A stretch of 64,000 nt of DNA from Nesterenkonia alba DSM 19423 (GTDB taxonomy: Bacteria; Actinomycetota; Actinomycetes; Actinomycetales; Micrococcaceae): assembly GCF_000421745.1 (NCBI RefSeq), contig NZ_ATXP01000001.1, positions 1 through 64,000 on the forward strand, in the 5' to 3' direction. A program made the position numbers and the translations under genes. Below the pieces are notes generated by a model. The model was not told the DNA's origin. It saw nothing but the letters and a program-made list of their open reading frames with translations, and ran no database searches. Below, one piece after another: positions 18,769 through 27,383 of this stretch (its first letter is position 1; each line of letters begins with the position of its first letter).

Positions 18769-18815
18769 TTGATTGAAAACCATTCAGGTGTACTATTCAC
18801 CGTAGGTTCACCTAA
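18769..18815 (+). promoter_or_regulatory. Promoter and DtxR/IdeR-like iron box of the siderophore importer
   Basis: TTGATT (18769-18774) and TACTAT (18791-18796), 16 bases apart, form a good promoter for the plus-strand importer. Just downstream, TAGGTTCACCTAA (18803-18815) contains the inverted half-sites TAGGT and ACCTA, the core of DtxR/IdeR boxes. It covers the expected transcription start and lies 70 bases before the lipoprotein ATG, so Fe-loaded regulator would block initiation. Confidence 0.6.
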
Positions 18816-18885
18816 TGCTATCCGGAGGATTGAACCGCTCGCTGCGCCCAAGGATCCTCCTCCCGCTGAAGAATGAGGGATACCT

Positions 18886-19944
18886 ATGGCTCATTTGGCC
18901 CGTAATTACGCCTTGCCCACCCTGCTGACGGCCGGCGCATTGTTGCTCAGCGCCTGTGCTTCAGACGACCCGGCAGACGCCGACGAGGACACTGGGGATA
19001 CCGACGCCGCAGAAGTCACCGAGGAGGAGGAAGACGACCCAGCTGACGGCGACAGTGCTGAGGAGACAGAGGAAGACAGCCAGGGGCAGTGGCCCAGGAC
19101 CTTCGACAACGCCGACGGAACCACGACAGAGATCCCGGCCCCACCAGAAGCCGTCCTCTCCACGACCGTCTCCACCACCGGCACGCTGCTAGCCATCGAT
19201 GCCCCCGTGGTCGCCAGCGGGGCTGCTGGTAACGGTGAGTTCTTCCAGTGGTGGGCTGATGAAGCCGAGGCAGCCGGCGTAGAGAACGCCTGGCCCGCCG
19301 GGGAAGTGGACTTGGAGGCTGCCTATGCCGCGGAGCCGGACCTCATTGTGGTCTCCACCACCGGGGCAGACTCCGCTGTGGACCAGCTCGAAGAGTTCCA
19401 GCAGATCGCCCCCACCATTGTGGTGGACTATGGGGCAGTCGAATGGCAGGAACTCGCCGAGATTCTCGCTGAGGCTTTGGGGCTGGAAAGCCAGACTCAG
19501 GAACTGCTGGCCGACTACGAGCAGGACGTGGCTGAGGCGGCCGAATCCATCACCCCACCTGAGGGGGAGGCCAACATCATCAGCTACAACGGTGCCGGTG
19601 AAGACAACCCCATCGCCCGCGCCACAGGCCCCCACGCAGAGTTGCTCACTGAACTGGGATTCACGATGGAAGATCCAGACCCCGAGTGGCACACCCAACC
19701 TCAGCAACGTGAAGACTTCGTCTGGGCACCCCATGAGCGCTTAGCTGACCTCGAGGCGGAGACGACATTCCTGCTTGATGTGGGCGACGACGCCGTCGAG
19801 GACTTTCTCAACGACCCGGTGCTGGCCAATGTCCCCTCCGTGCAGGCAGACCAGGTGTACGGGTTGGGAGAGGGATCTTTCCGCATCGATTACTACAGTG
19901 CGGTGGCGATTATCGACCGGCTCGTTGACATCTTCGGTGAGTAA
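18886..19944 (+). CDS. Fe(III)-siderophore ABC transporter substrate-binding lipoprotein
   Basis: A 352-residue lipoprotein (lipobox LLSAC, Cys24). A long acidic, Glu/Asp-rich linker of about 50 residues precedes the FepB/FhuD-like (Peripla_BP_2) domain, which begins at WPRTFDNADGTTTEIPAPPEAVLSTT. ATG 18886 follows GAGGGATACC. It captures ferric siderophore outside the membrane and passes it to the two permeases encoded next. The acidic linker matches other secreted proteins in this window. Confidence 0.92.
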   Translation: MAHLARNYALPTLLTAGALLLSACASDDPADADEDTGDTDAAEVTEEEEDDPADGDSAEETEEDSQGQWPRTFDNADGTTTEIPAPPEAVLSTTVSTTGTLLAIDAPVVASGAAGNGEFFQWWADEAEAAGVENAWPAGEVDLEAAYAAEPDLIVVSTTGADSAVDQLEEFQQIAPTIVVDYGAVEWQELAEILAEALGLESQTQELLADYEQDVAEAAESITPPEGEANIISYNGAGEDNPIARATGPHAELLTELGFTMEDPDPEWHTQPQQREDFVWAPHERLADLEAETTFLLDVGDDAVEDFLNDPVLANVPSVQADQVYGLGEGSFRIDYYSAVAIIDRLVDIFGE

Positions 19945-19950
19945 CCGGCA

Positions 19951-20949
19951 GTGAGGAACACACACCGCCTGGCCCTCGGTGGGCTCGTGGTCGGGTTGGT
20001 GGGTCTGCTGCTGGGCAGTAGTTCAATAGGGCATCAGTTCGTCTCACCTGAGCAGGTGTACGAGGCGATGACGTCATTTGATCCCGAGGACACCACGCAT
20101 TTGATTGTCCACCACTTGCGTGTCCCGCGGACGCTGTTGGCTGTGCTGGTCGGTTGTGCGCTGGGGGTAGCCGGAGCGGTGATGCAGGCGGTGACCCGCA
20201 ACCCGCTGGCTGACCCCGGGATCCTGGGGATCAACGCAGGGGCGACGCTGAGTATCGCATGTCTCATCGCCTGGGGTGGAGTGACCTCGGTGCTGGGGTA
20301 TATGTGGGCCGGAATGTTGGGGGCTGGGCTTGCCGCAGCCGGGGTGTACTTACTGGGCGGGGCCCGCCGCGGGACAAACCCGGTTCGTCTGGTCCTGGCC
20401 GGGGCTGCACTGTCGGTGGTGCTCATGGCAGCAACCCAGATTGTCATCATCAACAGTGACGAGGCGGTCTTCGACCGTTACCGGCACTGGATGGTTGGCT
20501 CTCTGCAAGGCCGCGGATGGGAGGTGCTCCTGCCGGTCAGTGTGCTGTTAGGAGCCGGTCTGCTGGTGGCCTGGGGTCTGTCCCGTGCTCTCGATGCCGC
20601 TGCACTGGGAAAGGATCTCGGGGTCGCGCTGGGACTTAACCCAGTGCGTCTACTGGCGGTGGCCTCGGCCGCGGTAGTGATGCTCGCTGGAGGAGCCACT
20701 GCAGCAGCCGGTCCGGTGGCCTTCGTGGGGTTGACCGGCCCGCATATCGCCCGTCTGCTCGTGGGGAACGCTCACCGACTGCTTATCCCCTACACCATGC
20801 TGATCTCCGCAGTGCTGGTTCTTGCCGCCGATATGCTCGGTCGCATAGTGGCCCGACCGGGAGAAGTCTCAGTCGGCATCATGGTGGCCCTCATCGGTGG
20901 ACCCTTCTTCGTGGCGCTTGTTCGCCGACGGAAGCTGGTGCAGCTATGA
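19951..20949 (+). CDS. FecCD-family iron-siderophore permease 1
   Basis: A 332-residue permease with about ten membrane segments, half of the channel. It shows family motifs RVPRTLLAVLVGCALGVAGAVMQ with NPLADPGILG, and GPVAFVGLTGPHIARLLVG near the ATPase contact. It starts at GTG 19951, six bases after the binding-protein stop, and overlaps the second permease by 4 bases, so translation is coupled. Confidence 0.93.
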   Translation: MRNTHRLALGGLVVGLVGLLLGSSSIGHQFVSPEQVYEAMTSFDPEDTTHLIVHHLRVPRTLLAVLVGCALGVAGAVMQAVTRNPLADPGILGINAGATLSIACLIAWGGVTSVLGYMWAGMLGAGLAAAGVYLLGGARRGTNPVRLVLAGAALSVVLMAATQIVIINSDEAVFDRYRHWMVGSLQGRGWEVLLPVSVLLGAGLLVAWGLSRALDAAALGKDLGVALGLNPVRLLAVASAAVVMLAGGATAAAGPVAFVGLTGPHIARLLVGNAHRLLIPYTMLISAVLVLAADMLGRIVARPGEVSVGIMVALIGGPFFVALVRRRKLVQL

Positions 20950-21995
20950 GGGCTCAGAGCAGGTTTCGCAGGGGCACGGTACTGCGCGTTACAGGGCTCT
21001 CCGCCGTCGTGGAAGTGCGCGTGGTGATGGTGACCGCGGTGCTGCTAGGCATCACCGCCTGCTTCTGTGTACTGGCCATGGGTCAGGGGACGATGTCTCT
21101 ATCCCCTCAAGAGGTGCTCTCGGCCTTGGCGGGGGAGCAGATGCAGGGGCCGGGCGGAACGATCGTACGGGAGATTCGGTTGCCGCGTGTGGTCACCGCG
21201 GTATGCGCCGGGGCTGCGCTTGGCGTATCCGGTGCGGTGTTCCAATCAGTCAGTCGCAATGCCCTGGGATCGCCAGATGTCATCGGCTTTACCACCGGTG
21301 CGGCGACAGGAGCGATCACGATGATTGTGGTCTTCGCCGGTTCACCGGGGCAGGTGGCTGCAGCCGCGGTGGTGGGTGGACTCCTCACAGCTGCGCTGGT
21401 GTACCTGCTCTCCGTGCGATCCGGGGTGACCGGTGGGTATCGGCTGGTGCTCACCGGCATCGGAGTGGGTTCGGTGCTTTCCGCGTTGAACGGTTTGCTG
21501 TTGGTGCGCGGAGATCTGGACAACGCCGTCGTTGCGAACCTGTGGCTTTCGGGATCCCTGAATGCGCGGAACTGGACGCACGCGGTACCGGTGATGATCG
21601 GCGTCGTCGTTATTGTCCCGCTGATCTGCGCCGGGGCTAAGCGGCTAAGCCTCAGCGAGATGGGGGACGATCTGGCACGGCAGCTGGGGGTCGGCGTCGA
21701 ACGTACTCGCCTGATGATGACGTTTCTGGCTGTGCTGCTTGTGGGGCTGGCAACCGCTGCCACCGGTCCCATTGCTTTTGTCGCCCTGGCTGCTCCACAG
21801 CTGGTAGTGCGGCTGACCCGGTCACAGTCTCTGCCGGTCATCAGTTCTGCGGCGATGGGGGCCGCACTGCTGGTGACCGCAGACCTCATCTCCCAGGCGC
21901 TGCCGCTGGGACTCATTCTGCCCATCGGTCGGATGACAGGAGTCCTGGGTGGGCTGTACCTCATCTGGCTATTGACGCGTTCCCGTCAGGTTTAA
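20946..21995 (+). CDS. FecCD-family iron-siderophore permease 2
   Basis: A 349-residue partner permease with the same fold. Motifs include IRLPRVVTAVCAGAALGVSGAVFQ, SRNALGSPDVIGF and GPIAFVALAAPQLVVRL. ATG 20946 overlaps the preceding stop (ATGA). The heterodimer with the 19951 product forms the membrane channel driven by the ATPase at 22014. Confidence 0.93.
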   Translation: MRAQSRFRRGTVLRVTGLSAVVEVRVVMVTAVLLGITACFCVLAMGQGTMSLSPQEVLSALAGEQMQGPGGTIVREIRLPRVVTAVCAGAALGVSGAVFQSVSRNALGSPDVIGFTTGAATGAITMIVVFAGSPGQVAAAAVVGGLLTAALVYLLSVRSGVTGGYRLVLTGIGVGSVLSALNGLLLVRGDLDNAVVANLWLSGSLNARNWTHAVPVMIGVVVIVPLICAGAKRLSLSEMGDDLARQLGVGVERTRLMMTFLAVLLVGLATAATGPIAFVALAAPQLVVRLTRSQSLPVISSAAMGAALLVTADLISQALPLGLILPIGRMTGVLGGLYLIWLLTRSRQV

Positions 21996-22013
21996 AGGCA
22001 CACAGGAGACACA

Positions 22014-22862
22014 GTGACACAACGAGTAGACGAGGTATCTTCTCCGCTGCGGGCGGAACAGCTGAGCGCCTCATATGAGCAGCGACGAATCATCGACCAA
22101 CTGGATCTGGACATCCCGGCAGGAAAGATCACCGCAGTCATCGGACCCAACGCCTGCGGGAAATCGACTCTGCTGCGGACAGTTTCGCGGCTCCTGAAAC
22201 CGGACTCCGGACAGGTGGTGCTCAACGGGAGGAATATTGCTGAATACAGCACGAAAGAAGTGGCCCGACAGCTAGGCCTGTTGCCCCAGTCGTCACTCGC
22301 TCCCGGCGGCATCACCGTAGGGGATCTCGTGGCGCGAGGACGCTTCCCCCACCAGCGAGCACTGCAGCAATGGTCAATTGAAGACGAGGAAAAGGTCGCC
22401 CTGGCGCTGCGAGACACCCACCTGCAGGAACTTGCCGACCGTCCTGTTGACGAACTCTCCGGTGGTCAGCGCCAGCGGGTATGGATCGCCTTGGTGTTAG
22501 CTCAGGACACCGATCTGCTGTTGCTCGATGAGCCGACGACGTTCTTAGACATCTCCCATCAGCTGGACGTTTTGCAGCTGTGCCGCCGGCTCAATCGGGA
22601 GCGCGGGCGCACCGTCGTCCTCGTGCTGCACGAGCTGAACCAGGCCTGTCGGTTCGCCGACCACCTGGTGGTGATGTCGGAGGGCAGGGTGGTCGCCGCC
22701 GGGGCACCGAAAGCGATCATCAGCGAGCCGCTGATCGAGCAGGTCTACGGGCTCAGCTGCCGCGTGCTGCCCGACCCGGTTTTCGGCACCCCCATGATCA
22801 TTCCCATCGGCAGCCTCATCACCGATCCCATCACCCCCGCGGCGAGGGAGACCACACCATGA
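22014..22862 (+). CDS. Iron-siderophore ABC transporter ATP-binding protein, FepC type
   Basis: A 282-residue ATPase with Walker A GPNACGKST, Q-loop LGLLPQSS, signature LSGGQRQRVWIA and Walker B LLLLDEPTTFLD. The last residues read MIIPIGSLI, typical of FepC/FhuC ATPases. It starts at GTG 22014, and its stop overlaps the ATG of the monooxygenase gene, tying that enzyme to the uptake operon. Confidence 0.94.
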   Translation: MTQRVDEVSSPLRAEQLSASYEQRRIIDQLDLDIPAGKITAVIGPNACGKSTLLRTVSRLLKPDSGQVVLNGRNIAEYSTKEVARQLGLLPQSSLAPGGITVGDLVARGRFPHQRALQQWSIEDEEKVALALRDTHLQELADRPVDELSGGQRQRVWIALVLAQDTDLLLLDEPTTFLDISHQLDVLQLCRRLNRERGRTVVLVLHELNQACRFADHLVVMSEGRVVAAGAPKAIISEPLIEQVYGLSCRVLPDPVFGTPMIIPIGSLITDPITPAARETTP

Positions 22863-24190
22863 GACAGCCCCTTCATATCGGTCTTTCCATCTCGCCGACC
22901 TGGCTTCGCGGCGCTTCCTGGCGCCGCACCGACAGCGAGGCGGAACAGATGCACACCCTCAGCTTTGTCCGCCGGGCTGCTGAGATGGCCGAGCAGGCCC
23001 ACTTGGACTTCCTCTTCCGTGCCGACTCACTGTTCCTGAATCCACAGGCACTGGCCTCAAGTCCGGGCTTCAGCAGCACGGATCCGACTGTTCAGCTGGC
23101 CGCCTTGGCTGCGGTGACCGAACGCATCGGCCTGGTGACTACAGCGTCGTCAACCTTCTATGATCCGTATCTGCTGGCACGCCAGCTGATGTCGCTGCAC
23201 TGGATGAGCGAGGGCCGAGCCGGCTGGAATCTGGTCACCTCGTTGGACGGGGCAGAGAACTTCAGTCAACAATCCATGCCGACCGCCGAGGCGCGCTACG
23301 ATCGGGCCGAAAGCTTTCTGCAGCTGGTGAGGCAGTTGTGGGAGACCTATCCCGCTGAGGCCGTGACGGTTGATCGGCAGGCCGGACGCTACGCAGATCC
23401 CGGCCTCATCCGCAGTATGCCGGAACCGCTGGGGGAGTTCGACGTGGCCGGTCCGCTCACCGTCCCACAGCACCCTGCCGGCTCACCACCGATCTTCCAA
23501 GCAGGGGCTTCTGAACGAGGGCGTGAGTTTGCGGCGGTCCATGCTGATGCGGTCTTTGCCTCCGCTCCGACGCTTCAGGAAGCAGCAGGGCTGCGCGCAG
23601 AACTACGAGCACGAGCAGAGCGAGCTGGGCGAACGCCTGAGGCAGTGCGCCTGCTGCCAGGGCTTGTCCTGGTGCTGGCTGAGACTGCTGAGCAGGCTCA
23701 GGACATCCATGAGGCGGGAAAAGAGCCGATCTCTGACTCAGCACGCATTGCGCGCCTCTCCAGGGTAATCGGGGCGGACCTGTCGGACCTGGAGTTGGCC
23801 CAGAGAATTCCGGAGAGCGTTCTGCAGAAGATATCGCAGACGCCCCGCAGCAGAACCCATCAGCAGTTGGTGCTGCGGCTCATCCGCGCCGAACAGCCCA
23901 CGCTTCGTGAGCTGCTGCGCTCTCCGGTCGGCAGTCCATCAGCGCATTGGCAGGTAGTGGGCACCCCTGCCCAAGCTGCTACGGAGATCGGCCGGTGGCA
24001 GGACGCCGGGGCGATCGACGGCGTCGTCGCACTCCCCAGCGGATCGTGGAGGAGTGTGGAGCTGTTCTGTCGCGAGGTCATCCCCCAGCTGGTGGCCGAG
24101 GGGAGATTCCGCTCTGACTACACCGGCACCACCCTGGCCGACCATCTTGGCCTGCATCTGCCGCGCGAGCCAGGCGCTGATCGAAGGTGA
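22859..24190 (+). CDS. Flavin-dependent monooxygenase, NtaA/SnaA/DszA class
   Basis: A 443-residue luciferase-like enzyme. The N-terminal barrel (IGLSISPTWLRGASWRR, HLDFLFRADSLF) and SEGRAGWNLVTSLDGAENF followed by RYDRAESFLQLV are hallmarks of the subgroup that holds nitrilotriacetate and EDTA monooxygenases and uses FMNH2 from a separate reductase. ATG 22859 overlaps the ATPase stop; earlier in-frame starts read through the ATPase gene. The link to ferric-siderophore uptake suggests it oxidises an imported iron chelate or siderophore, freeing iron. No flavin reductase gene is next to it. Confidence 0.85.
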   Translation: MRQPLHIGLSISPTWLRGASWRRTDSEAEQMHTLSFVRRAAEMAEQAHLDFLFRADSLFLNPQALASSPGFSSTDPTVQLAALAAVTERIGLVTTASSTFYDPYLLARQLMSLHWMSEGRAGWNLVTSLDGAENFSQQSMPTAEARYDRAESFLQLVRQLWETYPAEAVTVDRQAGRYADPGLIRSMPEPLGEFDVAGPLTVPQHPAGSPPIFQAGASERGREFAAVHADAVFASAPTLQEAAGLRAELRARAERAGRTPEAVRLLPGLVLVLAETAEQAQDIHEAGKEPISDSARIARLSRVIGADLSDLELAQRIPESVLQKISQTPRSRTHQQLVLRLIRAEQPTLRELLRSPVGSPSAHWQVVGTPAQAATEIGRWQDAGAIDGVVALPSGSWRSVELFCREVIPQLVAEGRFRSDYTGTTLADHLGLHLPREPGADRR

Positions 24191-24310
24191 CCAGCGCACA
24201 TTCGAAGTGCCGGGTCAGGAGAAGATAGCCGGGGATCCCTTGCTGAGGCGCCGTGGTCAGCCTGTCTGGGCCCTGGTCCAGTGATGAGGGCAGGCGATAG
24301 GGTGGTGGGC

Positions 24311-25516
24311 ATGACTTCTCCCTCCTCACGAGTCTCTCAGCGCATCGGATCCATTGCCGAGTCAGCCACCATGGCGGTGGACGCGAAAGCCAAGGCGCTC
24401 AAGGCCGCCGGTGAGGATGTCATCGGTTTCGGGGCCGGGGAGCCCGATTTCCCCACGCCTGAGCACATCGTCGAAGCCGCCGCAGCAGCTACGCGGGACC
24501 CCAAGAACCACCGGTACACCCCCGCTGCAGGGCTGCCTGAACTGCGCGAAGTCATCGCGGAGAAAACCACCCGCGATTCCGGGTACCAGGCTGAAGCATC
24601 CCAGGTGTTGGTCACCAATGGCGGAAAACAGGCCGTCTATGCCTCCCTCGCCGCACTGGTCAACCCCGGTGACGAAGTGCTCGTACCAGCTCCCTACTGG
24701 ACCACCTACCCCGAGGCCATCAAACTCGCCGGTGGGGTGCCCCGCGACGTGTTCGCCGGACCCGAGCAGGACTACAAAGTCACCATCGACCAGCTCGAGG
24801 CAGCGCGCACCGAGCGCACCACGGCCATGCTCTTCGTCTCCCCTTCGAACCCCACCGGCTCGGTCTACTCCCCGGAGGAAACCGCAGCCATCGGTCGGTG
24901 GGCTGCAGAGCAGGGCCTCTGGGTCATCACCGACGAGATCTACGAAAAACTCACCTACGACGGCACCCCCTTCACATCTATCGCCTCCATTCCGGAGCTG
25001 GCGGAGCAGGTCGTGATCCTCTCCGGGGTTGCCAAAACCTACGCCATGACCGGCTGGCGTGTGGGATGGATGGTCGGCCCCGCCGACATCGTCAAGGCCG
25101 CCACCACGCTGCAGACGCACCTGACGTCCAATGTGGCCAATGTCTCCCAGCGTGCGGCTCTTGCGGCACTGACCGGGCCCAGTGAACCCATTGAGAACAT
25201 GCGTGAAGCGTTCGATCGTCGACGCACCACCATCGTGAGCAAACTCAATGAGATCGCCGGGTTCTCCACCCCCACCCCCAAAGGCGCCTTTTACGCCTAC
25301 CCCGACGTTCGCCAAGCCCTCGGCCGGGACATCGCCGGACGCACTCCGACGACGTCGGCAGAACTCGCCGAAATCATCCTCGAAGAAGCCAAAGTCGCCG
25401 TCGTCCCCGGGGAAGCCTTCGGTCCCAGTGGATACCTGCGGCTGAGCTACGCATTGGGAGACGAGGACCTCGTCCGGGGCGTCGAACGTATCCGTGACCT
25501 ACTCGGCAGCGCATAG
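24311..25516 (+). CDS. Class I/II PLP-dependent aminotransferase, aspartate aminotransferase type
   Basis: A 401-residue enzyme of fold type I. It starts at ATG 24311 ([12 protein letters not shown]), which matches the family N-terminus better than the ATG 30 bases upstream. It has [14 protein letters not shown], the SPSNPTG stretch, ITDEIYEKL, and [16 protein letters not shown] with the PLP lysine at about 242. In Streptomyces the equivalent aspC gene lies directly upstream of secE. Here it sits next to the rplJ leader instead, which marks a rearrangement. Aspartate specificity is by family. Confidence 0.9.
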   Translation: MTSPSSRVSQRIGSIAESATMAVDAKAKALKAAGEDVIGFGAGEPDFPTPEHIVEAAAAATRDPKNHRYTPAAGLPELREVIAEKTTRDSGYQAEASQVLVTNGGKQAVYASLAALVNPGDEVLVPAPYWTTYPEAIKLAGGVPRDVFAGPEQDYKVTIDQLEAARTERTTAMLFVSPSNPTGSVYSPEETAAIGRWAAEQGLWVITDEIYEKLTYDGTPFTSIASIPELAEQVVILSGVAKTYAMTGWRVGWMVGPADIVKAATTLQTHLTSNVANVSQRAALAALTGPSEPIENMREAFDRRRTTIVSKLNEIAGFSTPTPKGAFYAYPDVRQALGRDIAGRTPTTSAELAEIILEEAKVAVVPGEAFGPSGYLRLSYALGDEDLVRGVERIRDLLGSA

Positions 25517-25540
25517 CTGACCCCCATACCGGCTGCGCAT

Positions 25541-25570
25541 TTGGTGCGCACCCCGGGTGCAGTGTACGGT
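25541..25570 (+). promoter_or_regulatory. Promoter of the rplJ-rplL operon
   Basis: TTGGTG (25541-25546) and TACGGT (25565-25570), spaced by 18 bases, lie just before the L10 leader, in the gap after the aminotransferase stop. Confidence 0.5.
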
Positions 25571-25849
25571 AGACGCTGACCAAAGACCGCCGGTCGCTGA
25601 AGCCGTGCGCACTCCAGTTGGCGCTGAAGTGCGCGGTCACCGGGGCACCGCCCCGGAGTACGGCTCAGCTGTAAAGACCCTCCCGGGCGACCTGCGCAGG
25701 TGAGATAAGAGCCAACTGCACGTGATGCGAAGCCGGTGAACCGGCGTCGTCGTCATTTTTGTGAAGCCCTGTCTGCCCTGCGCAACGGGGCTTTTTCTAT
25801 GCCCCAAGCACCCGGGAGCCTGGCCGGCCTGACAGATGTAAGGAGTGCC
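25571..25849 (+). ncRNA. Ribosomal protein L10 leader
   Basis: A structured leader of about 280 bases between the promoter and rplJ. It includes the stem GACC...GGTC near 25578, the conserved CCTGCGCAGGTGAGATAAGAG near 25690, and a second TGCGCA-containing hairpin that ends in a U tract. L10 or the L10(L12)4 complex is known to bind such leaders and repress its own operon. The assignment rests on position and these motifs, not on a covariance search. Confidence 0.75.
25764..25798 (+). terminator. Attenuator in the L10 leader
   Basis: AAGCCC (25764-25769) pairs with GGGCTT (25788-25793), followed by a run of T. This is a proper intrinsic terminator inside the leader, about 50 bases before the rplJ start. 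TGCGCA in its loop is also found in the upstream hairpin at 25690, consistent with alternative pairing that switches termination on or off. Confidence 0.7.
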
Positions 25850-26371
25850 ATGGCGAATCCTGAGAAGGCCGCTGCGGTTGAGGAATTGAAGACTCTCTTC
25901 AACAACTCAACAGCGGCAGTGCTCACGGAGTACCGCGGCCTCACCGTGGACGAGCTGCAGACCCTGCGTCGCTCCGTGCGTGAGAACGCAACCTACGCCG
26001 TGGTGAAGAACACGCTGACCGAGATCGCGGCCAAGGAAGTCGGCATCGACGCCTTCGACGGCAAGATGTCCGGTCCCTCCGCGATTGCTTTCGTCCACGG
26101 TGACCCCGTGGACGTGGCCAAGGCGCTGCGTGACTTCGCCAAGGACAACCCCGAGCTCATCGTCAAGGGCGGCTACATGGATGGTCAGCCCCTCGATGAG
26201 GACGGAGTGAAGAAACTCGCGGATCTCGAATCCCGTGAGGTTCTGCTCGGCAAGCTGGCAGGTGCCTTCATCGGCGCCCAGTCCAAGGCTGCCGCTGTCT
26301 TCCAGGCACCGCTGTCCAAGACCGTCCGCACGGTTGAGGCACTGCGGGCCAAGCAGGAAGAGGCTGCCTGA
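25850..26371 (+). CDS. rplJ: 50S ribosomal protein L10
   Basis: A 173-residue protein that forms the base of the L7/L12 stalk. The start is ATG 25850 (MANPEKAAAVEELK), preceded by AAGGAG; the open frame extends upstream only through the leader RNA. TEYRGLTVDELQTLRR and KNTLTEIAAKE are conserved. Operon with rplL. Confidence 0.97.
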   Translation: MANPEKAAAVEELKTLFNNSTAAVLTEYRGLTVDELQTLRRSVRENATYAVVKNTLTEIAAKEVGIDAFDGKMSGPSAIAFVHGDPVDVAKALRDFAKDNPELIVKGGYMDGQPLDEDGVKKLADLESREVLLGKLAGAFIGAQSKAAAVFQAPLSKTVRTVEALRAKQEEAA

Positions 26372-26452
26372 GCTTCAGGCGACACACCATGATCCGCGGG
26401 CGCTGAGACGTTCAGCGCTGCTACGTAAGACCCAGGAAAAGGAGCCACCCCA

Positions 26453-26842
26453 ATGGCCAAGCTGAGCAACGAAGAGCTGCTGGAGCAGTTCAAAGAGATG
26501 TCGCTGATCGAGCTCTCCGAGTTCGTGAAGCTCTTCGAGGAGACCTTCGACGTGACCGCTGCAGCCCCGGTTGCCGCAGCTGCAGCCCCCGCTGCCGGCG
26601 GTGACGGCGGCGGCGAGGCTGCTGAAGAGCAGACCGAGTTCGACGTCATTCTCGAGTCCGCCGGTGACAAGAAGATCGGCGTCATCAAGGAGGTGCGCGG
26701 CCTGACCTCCCTCGGACTGAAGGAAGCCAAGGAGCTGGTCGACGGCGCACCGAAGCCGGTTCTCGAAGGCGTCGACAAGGAAGCTGCCGAGAAGGCCAAG
26801 GAGGCCCTCGAAGGTGCTGGCGCTTCCGTCACCCTGAAGTAA
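26453..26842 (+). CDS. rplL: 50S ribosomal protein L7/L12
   Basis: A 129-residue stalk protein that recruits translational GTPases. It has the N-terminal dimer domain ([20 protein letters not shown]), an Ala-rich hinge, and the C-terminal domain with [35 protein letters not shown] precedes the ATG. A strong terminator follows, separating it from rpoB, which lies 25 kb away. Confidence 0.97.
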   Translation: MAKLSNEELLEQFKEMSLIELSEFVKLFEETFDVTAAAPVAAAAAPAAGGDGGGEAAEEQTEFDVILESAGDKKIGVIKEVRGLTSLGLKEAKELVDGAPKPVLEGVDKEAAEKAKEALEGAGASVTLK

Positions 26843-26860
26843 GAGCCGATCACGCTCTGA

Positions 26861-26904
26861 CAGAGAAGAGCCCCGGAGGAAATCCCCTCCGGGGCTCTTC
26901 TCTG
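26861..26904. terminator. Terminator after rplL
   Basis: A 19-bp perfect stem, CAGAGAAGAGCCCCGGAGG (26861-26879) with its complement at 26886-26904, and a 6-base loop. It can serve rplL and the convergent minus-strand membrane gene. Confidence 0.88.
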
Positions 26905-26951
26905 TGTTCTCTCAGAAATGGGACAGGTCACCCGCAGGGGGACGCACAGCG

Positions 26952-27383
26952 TCAGAGTCTGGCTCCCGGTTTGGGTCGCAGCCCCGCCGCCACCAGCGTC
27001 ACCCCCGCCAGGGTGCACACCGCCAACGCGATGAACAGCGGGTCAATGGTGATCCCGAACGCCACGGTGACCAGCACCCACCAGGCCAACAGCAAGCAGG
27101 CCCCACCCACGATGAGCGGCCCCAACCGGACACCGCGGCTCTGCTGAGCGGCCGGGGACGGCGCCGGTGCGGTGTGCAGGGTCCCGGTCTGCTCCGCCCG
27201 CTCCCACCACCGGGGTCGGCGCTGCGGTTCCTTCCAGGAGAACGCATCCTCGGTTTCAGCCCGCAGCGACTCCGACAGCAGCGCGTCCACATCCTCCGGC
27301 TCCGGCACTGTGGGTGGAACCGAAGACCCCGCCGCCCGCTGCGTGGCGTCAGGACCGTCGCTAGGGTGTGTTGGCTGAGTCAT
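26952..27383 (-). CDS. Small membrane protein in the PspC/LiaF operon, unknown function
   Basis: A 143-residue protein. About 80 hydrophilic residues rich in Pro, Glu and Arg are followed by two closely spaced membrane segments (GPLIVGGACLLLAWWVLVTV and a second segment ending TLVAAGLRP-like) and a basic tail. Its ATG overlaps the stop of the PspC-domain gene by 4 bases, so it is co-translated with it. No family is recognised; its place suggests a part in the envelope-stress module. Confidence 0.75.
   Translation of the reverse strand: MTQPTHPSDGPDATQRAAGSSVPPTVPEPEDVDALLSESLRAETEDAFSWKEPQRRPRWWERAEQTGTLHTAPAPSPAAQQSRGVRLGPLIVGGACLLLAWWVLVTVAFGITIDPLFIALAVCTLAGVTLVAAGLRPKPGARL

Noticed and set aside
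22580-22858. Longer N-terminus of the monooxygenase through the ATPase gene
   Set aside because: The overlapping region is Arg/His-rich shadow sequence; the family N-terminus starts at 22859.
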